A stretch of 11,766 nt of DNA from Candidatus Sulfotelmatobacter sp. Its GTDB lineage: Bacteria; Acidobacteriota; Terriglobia; Terriglobales; Acidobacteriaceae. The notes beneath the pieces are model-generated. The model was not told the DNA's origin. It did no database searches and was given only the letters and a program-made list of their open reading frames with translations. This document shows, one piece after another, positions 4,862 to 11,714 of the stretch. The stretch is taken from the NCBI GenBank assembly GCA_030045935.1, contig JASIEN010000527.1, positions 1 through 11,766 of the forward strand, read 5' to 3'. The position numbers and the translations under genes were made by a program. Each line of letters begins with the position of its first letter. Within the stretch, counting starts at the first letter, position 1.

Positions 4862-7123
4862 TCACATCCCCGCTCCCATCTCCGCCTCACTGAGCAACTG
4901 CAACTCCATCCATCCTTCCACCGGCAAAGCATCGACCGGCAGCCGATTGTGCCAGAGGCTGATGCGCAATTTCACGATGCTGGTCGGCGCCACAGCCGAC
5001 GCTGAAGGCTTCTGATTATTCGGCGCGCCAACCGCGGGGGTGGCGATCAGCCAGCTAAGTGGCAATCGAAATTCAAAGCTGCGCAGCAAGGCTGCGCGCG
5101 CACTTTCCTTGTCGCCATCAGGGGAAACTGCGACGACTGCTTCTTTGCCTTCAACTTTCCATTCCACCAGCTTGTGGTCGCGGACTTTGCCGTCGAGGCG
5201 CAGGGTGCGCCGGGGACGAACTTCGGTCGCGGCCCAGGATTCCAGGTTCGCTACCAGCTCAAATTCCATCTCCGGCAACGGTCCGGCGAAATCCAATCGT
5301 CCATAAACATAGGTGCTGTCAATTCCGGCATATAGGGCCTCGAGCAGGAATTGCTTTCCATGCATTGCGCCGGCGCGCTGATCGGCGCGAAACATGGCTG
5401 CCCCCATCCACTCGAAATACCGAATCTTGTCGCCTGTGATCCGGGGGTGAATGTAGGACGACTGCGGAGTGAACTCAGGCCGAACTTCGCCCGCAGTAAT
5501 CGGCTGCGCCAGATAGTCCGGAGGCATGGCTCCGAGCGCCTGATACACGTTGGAGAGATGCTTGCGATAAAGTTCATCGAAGTCGCGATCGTTGGCCGAA
5601 TGATGCTCTGGACCATACCACCAGTTCCAGTCGCTGCCTTCCGAAATCAGGATTTCTTCAAATGCAAGTTTGCGCTGCGCTTCGCCGGTTCGTCCTGCAT
5701 TCTGCGCATAGAATTCGCGGGCGTGGTGCAGGTAATCCCAGGCGCGATTGTCTTCCGGAGCGCCAATCCAGACATTGAAGTTTGCGTTGATCCAGGAGCC
5801 CGGGACGAGTGACCGCAGCGGCAAAATATTACGATCGCGGGCGATGGCTTCAGAAATCGTCACCGATTCCAATCCCGCCTCGCGCTGCACTGAATCGTAG
5901 AAGCGGCGCAAAAATTCCCGGCCTGACTTCGGGTAGTATTCCCAGGCATTCTCTCCATCAAGAATGACGGAAACGACGGCGTCTCGTCCCTGTGCCAAAA
6001 CAGGCTGGGCCGCTTCCTTAATGTTGTGCAACAGATGTCCGGCTGCATCAGCCGGATTCATGCCCGAATAAACGAAGCCAATGAGGTCGGAAATCGTGTG
6101 ATCGCGAAAGACGAGGTGCATGGATGTCGCACCATTCTCGTAGCGATGAATGCTGTAGAGCCGTTGGGCCAGATCAGCCGGCAAACGGCCGTTGCCGTCC
6201 CGCGCAAAGAAGGCGCCCGTGCTGCGCCCGAGAACGCCTTCATCGGTGGCCATCCACTTGACCCCCAGCGAGTGGGCGATGGCCAGTGCCTCTTCCGAAA
6301 CACTTCCCTCGGACGGCCATACTCCTTGCGGCCGCACGCCAAATACGCGCTCATGCAAATCGAGGGCTCGTACGAGTTGTTCGCGAGCATCTTCGGGATG
6401 GCGAAAGCGATTCTGCGGCAGCGGCAAGCCGGGAGAAGAAACTGCACCCGCGTTTGTATCGCTCACCAAAGGCAGAATTGGGTGGTAAAAAGGCGTCGCT
6501 GAAATTTCGACCGAACCTTTTTTGGCGGCACCGGTGTATGCCGGCAGAACTTTCGCCAGCAACTCGCGTTCGCGCGCAATTACAAATTTTTGATCTTCTA
6601 GGGAATAGTTGCGCTCTTTCTTGATCAGCGCCGCTACATCTTTGTCTTCAAGAAAAAACTCATCGAACCACGCGATCTGCGATAGCACCTGCAAATCGGT
6701 GAAATCGCGCGCCTGAAAATAGCGCTCAGCTTTGTCAGGAGAATATGCGTGCTCGCGGAATTGCTCATGCAGTTCCCGATAGCGCGGATACCTGCCAAGC
6801 ACGTTATTCGGGTTTGCCTGAAAAAGATATTGCAGGGCAAAAATCCGCTCTCTTTGCGTAAGATCAGCAGCAGGTTTAGCGGCGACATTCAGAAATGGGT
6901 CCTTCGCGGTACCCGCGACATAATCCTGAATCTGTGTGATCAGTGAGGGAACGAGATTGAAATTCTGATGAACATTGGGGAACTCATCGAGCAGTTTCAC
7001 CATGCCGTAATAGTCTTTCAGTGCGTGCAACCGCACCCACGGCAGGCGATATTCGCCGGTCACCAGATCTTTGTAAAAAGGCTGATGCTGATGCCAAAGA
7101 ACGATCAAACGGAGGGCTGGCAT
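4862..7123 (-). CDS. GH57 family glycoside hydrolase (alpha-amylase/alpha-mannosidase-like, COG1449 type)
   Basis: A 753-residue GH57 enzyme of the large type annotated alpha-amylase/alpha-mannosidase; GH57 enzymes cleave or transfer alpha-glucans with retention of configuration. The family regions are visible in order: HQHQP (11-15), ATPFYHPILPLV (209-220), GVWPSEGSVS (267-276) with Glu272 as likely nucleophile, MATDEGVL (291-298), and ILDGENAWEYY (387-397) with Asp389 as likely acid/base. A SEGSDWNWWYGPEH block (494-507) and a C-terminal beta-sandwich (about 550-750) follow. That sandwich carries a low-complexity Ala/Pro/Ser insert at 695-715. No signal peptide is visible, so it should be cytoplasmic. 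The ATG is the first possible start (an in-frame TGA lies five codons upstream) and has no Shine-Dalgarno. It is divergent from glgB, which argues for a role in glycogen or maltodextrin turnover; exact specificity is not readable. Confidence 0.92.
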   Translation of the reverse strand: MPALRLIVLWHQHQPFYKDLVTGEYRLPWVRLHALKDYYGMVKLLDEFPNVHQNFNLVPSLITQIQDYVAGTAKDPFLNVAAKPAADLTQRERIFALQYLFQANPNNVLGRYPRYRELHEQFREHAYSPDKAERYFQARDFTDLQVLSQIAWFDEFFLEDKDVAALIKKERNYSLEDQKFVIARERELLAKVLPAYTGAAKKGSVEISATPFYHPILPLVSDTNAGAVSSPGLPLPQNRFRHPEDAREQLVRALDLHERVFGVRPQGVWPSEGSVSEEALAIAHSLGVKWMATDEGVLGRSTGAFFARDGNGRLPADLAQRLYSIHRYENGATSMHLVFRDHTISDLIGFVYSGMNPADAAGHLLHNIKEAAQPVLAQGRDAVVSVILDGENAWEYYPKSGREFLRRFYDSVQREAGLESVTISEAIARDRNILPLRSLVPGSWINANFNVWIGAPEDNRAWDYLHHAREFYAQNAGRTGEAQRKLAFEEILISEGSDWNWWYGPEHHSANDRDFDELYRKHLSNVYQALGAMPPDYLAQPITAGEVRPEFTPQSSYIHPRITGDKIRYFEWMGAAMFRADQRAGAMHGKQFLLEALYAGIDSTYVYGRLDFAGPLPEMEFELVANLESWAATEVRPRRTLRLDGKVRDHKLVEWKVEGKEAVVAVSPDGDKESARAALLRSFEFRLPLSWLIATPAVGAPNNQKPSASAVAPTSIVKLRISLWHNRLPVDALPVEGWMELQLLSEAEMGAGM

Positions 7124-7221
7124 GGCTGGAAAAAATCAGGATAGCACGAGGATCGATCGAGGATTCCACGTCCAGCCGCCCAACCGATCGTACTCTTCCG
7201 GTAAACTAATAGAACAGCACG
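7124..7221. promoter_or_regulatory. Divergent GH57/glgB promoter region
   Basis: The 98-base gap must hold both promoters. Toward GH57 a -10-like TATCCT lies at 7143-7138 (minus), 14 bases before the ATG. Toward glgB a TAAACT lies at 7202-7207, also 14 bases before its ATG. Neither has a good -35 and neither start has a Shine-Dalgarno, so both mRNAs may have leaders of only about 7 bases. GATCGATCGA at 7151-7160 is a short palindrome midway between the two. Confidence 0.35.
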
Positions 7222-9135
7222 ATGCCCGATACCCTTAGTTCCGCCCCTCCCACATTGCTTTCTGACCAGGATCTGTATCTCTTCAACGAAGGCACGAACT
7301 ACCGCCTCTACGAAACCATGGGTGCGCATCTGGCTTCGCGCGATGGGGTCGAGGGCGCCGTCTTCAGCGTGTGGGCGCCGAATGCCCGGCTAGTTTCGGT
7401 AATCGGCAATTTCAACGATTGGAGTTTCGGTGCGAATTTGCTTTCTCCGCGCGGCTCCTCCGGCGTATGGGAGGGCTTCATTCCCGGCATAACCAAAGGC
7501 GCACTCTATAAATTCCATATCGAGTCTCGGCGCCATGGTTATCGCGTCGACAAGGCTGACCCCATCGCTTTGTGGAATGAAAAACCGCCGCGTACAGCTT
7601 CAGTCGTGTGGGACCTGAATTATGAATGGGGCGATGCGGAATGGATGCAAAGACGTGGCGGCCGCAACTCGCTACGCGCGCCAATTTCCATCTACGAAGT
7701 TCACCTCGGGTCGTGGATGCGCGTGCCGGAAGAGCACAACCGTCCGCTCACTTATCGCGAAATGGCGCCACATTTGGCCGATCACGTGGGCCGCGTCGGG
7801 TTCACTCACGTGGAATTTCTACCGGTAATGGAGCATCCTTTCTATGGTTCCTGGGGATATCAGACCACAGGCTATTTTGCTCCGACTTCGCGCTACGGCA
7901 CGCCGCAGGATTTCATGTACCTGGTCGACTATTTGCATCAGCACGGCATTGGCGTGATTCTGGATTGGGTGCCGTCGCATTTTCCTTCCGACACCCACGG
8001 GCTCGCCTATTTCGACGGCACGCATCTGTACGAACATGCGGATTCCCGCCAAGGCTTTCATCCTGATTGGAAAACGCACATCTTCAACTACGGCCGCACT
8101 GAAGTTCGCAGTTTTCTGATGTCAAGCGCCATGTTCTGGCTGGACAAATACCACGTCGACGGCCTGCGTGTGGATGCGGTTGCTTCCATGCTTTATCTCG
8201 ATTATTCGCGCAAACAGGGCGAATGGATCCCCAACAAATACGGCGGCCGAGAGAATATTGAGGCGATCGACTTCCTGCGTCAGTTCAATCGGGAAGCCTA
8301 CAAAGAACATCCTGACATCCAGACAATAGCGGAAGAGTCAACTGCATGGCCCATGGTGTCGCGGCCCGTGTATCTCGGCGGGCTCGGCTTCGGCATGAAG
8401 TGGGATATGGGCTGGATGCACGACACCCTGGAATATTTCAAGCAAAACCCGATTCACCGCAAATACCATCACAGCAAATTGACCTTCCGCATGCTCTATT
8501 CCTGGCATGAGAATTTCGTGCTGCCGCTGTCTCACGATGAAGTGGTTCATGGCAAAGGATCGCTCATCGGCAAAATGCCGGGGGATGAGTGGCAGCGCTT
8601 CGCCAACCTGCGCCTGCTCTATGGCTACATGTTTGCACAGCCGGGTAAGAAACTACTTTTCATGGGCGACGAATTCGGCCAGGTCCGCGAGTGGGCGCAC
8701 GATGCAAGCCTGGAATGGCACGTTCTGCAATATCCTGTTCACAGCAGATTGCAAAACTGGGTGGCCGATTTGAACCGTTTCTATCGCAGCGAGCCGGCGC
8801 TGCATATGCTCGACACGAATCCAGCAGGCTTCGAGTGGGTCGATTGCAATGACAGTCTGACGAGCACGATTTCGCTGCTGCGCAAGACGGAAAATCCCGC
8901 CGATACGGTGCTTGTGGTTTGCAATTTCACTCCCGTCCCGCGGCTGGGATATCTCGTGGGCGTGCCCACCGGCGGTTACTGGCGGGAGCTGTTGAACAGT
9001 GACGCGCAAGAATACGGGGGTACGGGAATAGGGAATCTGGGCGGGGTGAATGCCGAAGAGTTGCCCATTCACGGCCGGCCGTATTCGTTGAAACTGACAC
9101 TGCCACCGCTGTCCGCACTTTTCATGAAGAAGTGA
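7222..9135 (+). CDS. glgB: 1,4-alpha-glucan branching enzyme
   Basis: GlgB makes alpha-1,6 branches in glycogen by cutting an alpha-1,4 chain and transferring it. The 637 residues contain an N-terminal CBM48 (about 40-135: FSVWAPNARLVSVIGNFNDW), a GH13 barrel with YGSWGYQTTGYFAPTSRYG (208-226), DWVPSHF (248-254), GLRVDAV (314-320; nucleophile Asp318), AEEST (370-374; acid/base Glu371) and LSHDEVVHGKGS (436-447; Asp439), then a C-terminal beta domain. Spacing of the catalytic triad (53 and 68 residues) equals that of E. coli GlgB. It is about 90 residues shorter than the E. coli enzyme because it lacks the extra N1 module. It is divergent from the GH57 gene and convergent, 15 bases apart, with the alpha/beta hydrolase; no strong terminator is seen after it. 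Confidence 0.98.
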   Translation: MPDTLSSAPPTLLSDQDLYLFNEGTNYRLYETMGAHLASRDGVEGAVFSVWAPNARLVSVIGNFNDWSFGANLLSPRGSSGVWEGFIPGITKGALYKFHIESRRHGYRVDKADPIALWNEKPPRTASVVWDLNYEWGDAEWMQRRGGRNSLRAPISIYEVHLGSWMRVPEEHNRPLTYREMAPHLADHVGRVGFTHVEFLPVMEHPFYGSWGYQTTGYFAPTSRYGTPQDFMYLVDYLHQHGIGVILDWVPSHFPSDTHGLAYFDGTHLYEHADSRQGFHPDWKTHIFNYGRTEVRSFLMSSAMFWLDKYHVDGLRVDAVASMLYLDYSRKQGEWIPNKYGGRENIEAIDFLRQFNREAYKEHPDIQTIAEESTAWPMVSRPVYLGGLGFGMKWDMGWMHDTLEYFKQNPIHRKYHHSKLTFRMLYSWHENFVLPLSHDEVVHGKGSLIGKMPGDEWQRFANLRLLYGYMFAQPGKKLLFMGDEFGQVREWAHDASLEWHVLQYPVHSRLQNWVADLNRFYRSEPALHMLDTNPAGFEWVDCNDSLTSTISLLRKTENPADTVLVVCNFTPVPRLGYLVGVPTGGYWRELLNSDAQEYGGTGIGNLGGVNAEELPIHGRPYSLKLTLPPLSALFMKK

Positions 9136-9150
9136 TTGCCACCGTCGGCA

Positions 9151-10092
9151 TTATTGGTTTTTAACACCGCGCTCGCTTGCCAAAAATTCAATGAGCGCTC
9201 GATTGAATTCCTCAGGGCACTCTTCGTAGGGCAGATGGCCGATCCCCGGAAAGATAATAGTCTTCGAGTTCGAAAAATATTTCGCCAACTCCGTGGCCGA
9301 TGAAGCGTAGACCGCGCCGTCTTGGCTGCCCCACATCAGCAGTGTTCTGATCGCCGCCAGTTGCGGCAAAGTTTCCTTGAGCCCGCGCAGATCGCGGGTC
9401 CAGTTGCTGACGACGCCTAATGCGTGGTCGAAGAGTCCGGGCTTAGCCATTTGCGCAGTGTAGCCTTCTAATGTTCCAGGCAAAATGCGGCTGCGGTCGC
9501 CATACATGCGCGCGTGCCAGTAGGAATGCAGCATCTTCATTTGCGGAATCACTAAGCGGAACATCGCAGAGCCGAGTCGGCTGCCAATAAAAGGCGCGAG
9601 CCTCCGACCGTGCGCAGAGAAGGGATTCACCGGTGCGACCAGCACGAGACTACCCAGGCTGAGATCAGTATTGGGTGCCAGGCACTCCGCGGCCATCATC
9701 ATCGCGACGGCGCCGCCATGCGACGTACCCACCAGATCAAACGAGCCAATGCCGAGATTCCGAATGAAGCGCAGAAGCCGCCGAGCATTTCCGCGCAAAG
9801 AATGATCCAGACCGGAAGGGCGATCAGAAAAGCCCGCACCCATCATGTCGGGGGCGTAAACCGTGGCATATGGCGCGAGGGCCGGCATGGTGTAGCGCCA
9901 GGAAAATGAATATCCCAGCAAGCCATGCAGCAGAACGAGCGGCGGCCCCGAGCCGGCGCGCAAATACCGCATGTGGGCGCCGTCCATTTCCATCCAGCAC
10001 TCTTCCACACCTTGATGGGAAAATGACTGCGAACCGTGGTGGGATGAGGAAGCTGTTGAAGAAAGAAATTCCTGACCAGACCGTGTCGACAA
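9151..10092 (-). CDS. Alpha/beta-fold hydrolase
   Basis: A 313-residue alpha/beta hydrolase, probably cytoplasmic. The oxyanion motif LLHGLLGYSFSW is at 54-65, the nucleophile elbow GTSHGG at 122-127 (Ser124), the acid Asp258 (GSQDGAV) and the catalytic His286 (GIGHLPYEE), so the triad is complete. A helical cap lies at about 155-235. Family members hydrolyse esters, amides, epoxides or C-C bonds; nothing fixes the substrate. The start is TTG at 10092, supported by GGAG 7 bases upstream and by an in-frame TGA just beyond that leaves no earlier start. Residues 1-28 are Ser/His-rich and poorly typical, so a later start is possible: GTG at residue 29, or ATG at residue 34 (9993), which has GGAAGAG six bases before it. 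It faces away from the candidate small RNA. Confidence 0.87.
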   Translation of the reverse strand: MSTRSGQEFLSSTASSSHHGSQSFSHQGVEECWMEMDGAHMRYLRAGSGPPLVLLHGLLGYSFSWRYTMPALAPYATVYAPDMMGAGFSDRPSGLDHSLRGNARRLLRFIRNLGIGSFDLVGTSHGGAVAMMMAAECLAPNTDLSLGSLVLVAPVNPFSAHGRRLAPFIGSRLGSAMFRLVIPQMKMLHSYWHARMYGDRSRILPGTLEGYTAQMAKPGLFDHALGVVSNWTRDLRGLKETLPQLAAIRTLLMWGSQDGAVYASSATELAKYFSNSKTIIFPGIGHLPYEECPEEFNRALIEFLASERGVKNQ

Positions 10093-10112
10093 GCCACTGC
10101 TCCGATTAGTTA

Positions 10113-10160
10113 GTCATTTGAGCGATCCGTCATTGAGCGATTGTGCTCGAGTCACTCGAT
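10113..10160. repeat. Three degenerate copies of GTCAxTTGAGCGAT upstream of the alpha/beta hydrolase
   Basis: GTCATTTGAGCGAT (10113-10126), GTCATTGAGCGAT (10129-10141) and the shorter GTCACTCGAT (10151-10160) form a near-tandem series with start-to-start spacings of 16 and 22 bases. The first copy lies 20 bases from the hydrolase start codon. The position between two divergent transcripts suggests regulator binding sites or a small repeat relic; no known site is recognised. Confidence 0.35.
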
Positions 10161-10201
10161 TGCCGTGGCCTAATCACTCACTATGCCATCGTCATGTCTG
10201 A

Positions 10202-10234
10202 TCGTTGATTGAACGACGTCGCTGGTTGTATGAA
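10202..10234 (+). promoter_or_regulatory. Candidate promoter of the small RNA, with overlapping inverted repeat
   Basis: TTGATT (10205-10210), an 18-base spacer and TATGAA (10229-10234) give 4 of 6 matches in each hexamer. Transcription would begin near 10241. An inverted repeat TCGTT-N5-AACGA (10202-10216) overlaps the -35 and would be a natural operator position. The alternative TTGCCG (10160-10165), N16, TATGCC (10182-10187) is weaker. Confidence 0.3.
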
Positions 10235-10316
10235 GTTCCAATCAGCAATCAAGAAGATCAAGAATTTGTTCTTGCGGGACAACTTTTTACCTTGTTGCCC
10301 GCTTCTATCTAAGTGA
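10230..10316 (+). CDS. Possible 28-residue cationic small protein inside the candidate small RNA
   Basis: An ATG at 10230 opens 28 codons ending in TGA at 10316, just before the last two hairpins. The peptide begins MKFQSAIKKIKNLFLRDNF, a short amphipathic segment with five Lys/Arg in the first 16 residues, and continues with a Pro-Cys-Cys-Pro stretch. That composition would suit a small membrane-active or toxin-like peptide. Against it: there is no Shine-Dalgarno, the ATG falls within the predicted -10 box, and the stem-loops constrain the same bases. An in-frame TTG at 10209 would add seven residues. Low confidence; recorded because it competes with or complements the RNA reading. Confidence 0.2.
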   Translation: MKFQSAIKKIKNLFLRDNFLPCCPLLSK

Positions 10317-10365
10317 ACATCGCCTCTGTTCGCTTCACTTGGGGAGCTTCGGCTCCCCGTTTTTT
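10241..10365 (+). ncRNA. Candidate small RNA of about 125 nt with four hairpins and intrinsic terminator
   Basis: Three hairpins lead into a strong terminator. Hairpin 1 is CAAGAA-TTTG-TTCTTG (10259-10274). Hairpin 2 has stems GCGGG/CCCGC and CAAC/GTTG with one bulged A (10274-10302) and loop TTTTTACCTT (10284-10293). Hairpin 3 is AAGTGAA/TTCACTT (10311-10317 with 10334-10340) with a 16-base loop containing GCCTCT. The terminator hairpin follows at once at 10341. No protein gene on the plus strand lies between glgB, which ends 1.1 kb upstream, and this terminator; the intervening hydrolase is on the other strand. The loops expose ACCTT and CCTC, complementary to Shine-Dalgarno-type AAGG and GAGG, as many trans-acting RNAs do. 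Hairpins 1 and 2 share one base and may alternate. The 5' end is inferred from a weak promoter. It is not tmRNA, SRP RNA, RNase P RNA or an obvious 6S RNA. Confidence 0.55.
10341..10365 (+). terminator. Strong intrinsic terminator on the plus strand
   Basis: A perfect 7-bp stem GGGGAGC/GCTCCCC with a UUCG tetraloop, one G, then six T (10360-10365). The opposite strand has AAGTGAAG after the stem, so it works only for plus-strand transcription. It has no plus-strand protein gene to serve nearby and defines the 3' end of the candidate small RNA. Confidence 0.93.
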
Positions 10366-10431
10366 AAAAGCCGTCTGCAGAATCCAGGCTCTGAATTTTT
10401 TACGTTACCCAGGCCTTTCTCAGCGATCTCC

Positions 10432-10479
10432 GCGGTTTAAGACTTTGATTAGTCCTTAACCGCTGCCCCCGTCCGGGGC
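10432..10479 (-). terminator. Two hairpins directly after the argD-like stop codon, weak terminator candidate
   Basis: GCCCC-CGTCC-GGGGC (10465-10479) overlaps the stop codon. GCGGTTTAAGACT/AGTCCTTAACCGC (10432-10444 with 10451-10463) forms a long stem of 12 pairs with one bulge on each side. On the minus strand they follow the aminotransferase stop in that order. No U-tract follows the second stem, so they may protect the mRNA end or assist Rho rather than terminate alone. The rest of 10366-10431 shows nothing identifiable. Confidence 0.35.
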
Positions 10480-11714
10480 TACGCTGCTTCCTTCCTTTTC
10501 TTCTTTAATAATTTCTTGAGCACGCGGATTCCTTTGTCCACGTGCTTCTCTTCCAGCAGGAACGGAGGCAGAAACCGCACCACGGTGTCCTGTGTGCTAT
10601 TAAAGAGCACACCCTCACCCAAAGCGTCATCCACAATTGGCCGTGCTGGAATCTCCAGATTGATGCCCTGGATAAATCCTCGCCCGCGCACTTCCTTCGC
10701 AGTCGGGCTCTTGTCAGCCACGGCTTGCAATTCCTGCTTCAGATATGCCCCCACCTTATTCACGTTCTCCAAAAGGTTCTCTTCTTCCACGATGGCCAAA
10801 AACTCCAGCGCCACACGGCAAGCAAGCGGACCTCCTCCAAATGTCGTTCCATGTTGCCCCGGTGAAATCGCGTTAGCGAATTCTTCTTTGGCGATGAATG
10901 CCCCCAACGGCAGCCCCGCCGCGAGTGGCTTGGCAATGGCGACGATATCAGGCGCCACACCGAACGTCTGGAATGCAAACATCGTTCCCGTCCGCCCCAG
11001 ACCGCATTGAATCTCGTCAAAAATCAAGGCTGCCCTGTGACGGTCCGCCAATAGCCGGCATTCCAGCAAGAACTCGACTGAACATTCGTAGATTCCGCCC
11101 TCGCCGAAAATCGGCTCCAGCACGATCGCACAAGTGTTGTCAGCCACGGCCGCGCGCAGGCCTTCGACGTCATTCTGAGCGACGAACGTTACCCCCTCGA
11201 GCATCGGCTCGAAGCCTTTGCGATGCTTGTCCTGTCCGGTCAGCGAGAGTGCCCCAAACGTGCGCCCGTGATACGACCCTTTCAACCCAACCAGCCTACA
11301 CTTGGCCTCGCCGCCGGCGCGATGTCCCGCGAGCCGCGCCAGCTTGATCGATCCCTCAATGGCCTCGGTGCCACTATTCGAAAAAAACGCCCGGCAGGCT
11401 CCCATTGATGTGACTCCGACGGGTCCCCTCACAAGCGTGCACAGCTTCTCGGCCAGCGCTCCCTGATATTCGTGGTAATACAAGTTCGAAACGTGAATCA
11501 GCTTGGCTGCCTGCTCGCGAATCGTCTTCACAATCCGCGGATGCGCGTAACCCAGTGCATTCACTCCCAGCCCGGAAACAAAGTCGAGATACCGCCGGTC
11601 CTCGAGGTCGTACACAAAAACTCCCTTGCCCCGGGTTAGGACGACGGGATAGCGATTGTAAGTACCCAGCAGATAGCGGCGTTCCAGATCGACGATTTGT
11701 TCGAAAGTTTTCAT
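10479..11714 (-). CDS. argD: Class III PLP aminotransferase, acetylornithine aminotransferase-like
   Basis: A 411-residue fold-type I, class III (omega) aminotransferase, closest in pattern to ArgD, which transfers the amino group between N-acetylornithine and 2-oxoglutarate in arginine synthesis and often also serves lysine synthesis. Visible are SNSGTEAIEGSIKLAR (112-127), GSYHGRTFGALS (146-157), EPIFGEGGI (200-208), DEIQCGLGRTG (233-243; Asp233, Gln236), the PLP lysine in IAKPLAAGLPLGAF (260-273; Lys262) and HGTTFGGGPLAC (288-299; Thr291 contacting the phosphate). Length is normal. The ATG is the first start after an in-frame TGA at 11765-11763; no Shine-Dalgarno precedes it. No other arginine gene is in view, so related 4-aminobutyrate or ornithine aminotransferase activity cannot be excluded; the symbol is a best guess. 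Confidence 0.88.
   Translation of the reverse strand: MKTFEQIVDLERRYLLGTYNRYPVVLTRGKGVFVYDLEDRRYLDFVSGLGVNALGYAHPRIVKTIREQAAKLIHVSNLYYHEYQGALAEKLCTLVRGPVGVTSMGACRAFFSNSGTEAIEGSIKLARLAGHRAGGEAKCRLVGLKGSYHGRTFGALSLTGQDKHRKGFEPMLEGVTFVAQNDVEGLRAAVADNTCAIVLEPIFGEGGIYECSVEFLLECRLLADRHRAALIFDEIQCGLGRTGTMFAFQTFGVAPDIVAIAKPLAAGLPLGAFIAKEEFANAISPGQHGTTFGGGPLACRVALEFLAIVEEENLLENVNKVGAYLKQELQAVADKSPTAKEVRGRGFIQGINLEIPARPIVDDALGEGVLFNSTQDTVVRFLPPFLLEEKHVDKGIRVLKKLLKKKRKEAA

Noticed and set aside
9137..9162. TGCC-ACCGTC-GGCA followed by TTATTGGTTTTT as a glgB terminator
   Set aside because: Only a 4-bp stem; too weak to call, though the convergent arrangement makes some termination signal likely.
10241..10365. 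Assignment of the candidate RNA to tmRNA, 6S, SRP RNA or RNase P RNA
   Set aside because: No tRNA-like ends, no large closing stem with a central bubble, no SRP apical loop and no RNase P core motifs; too short for tmRNA or RNase P.
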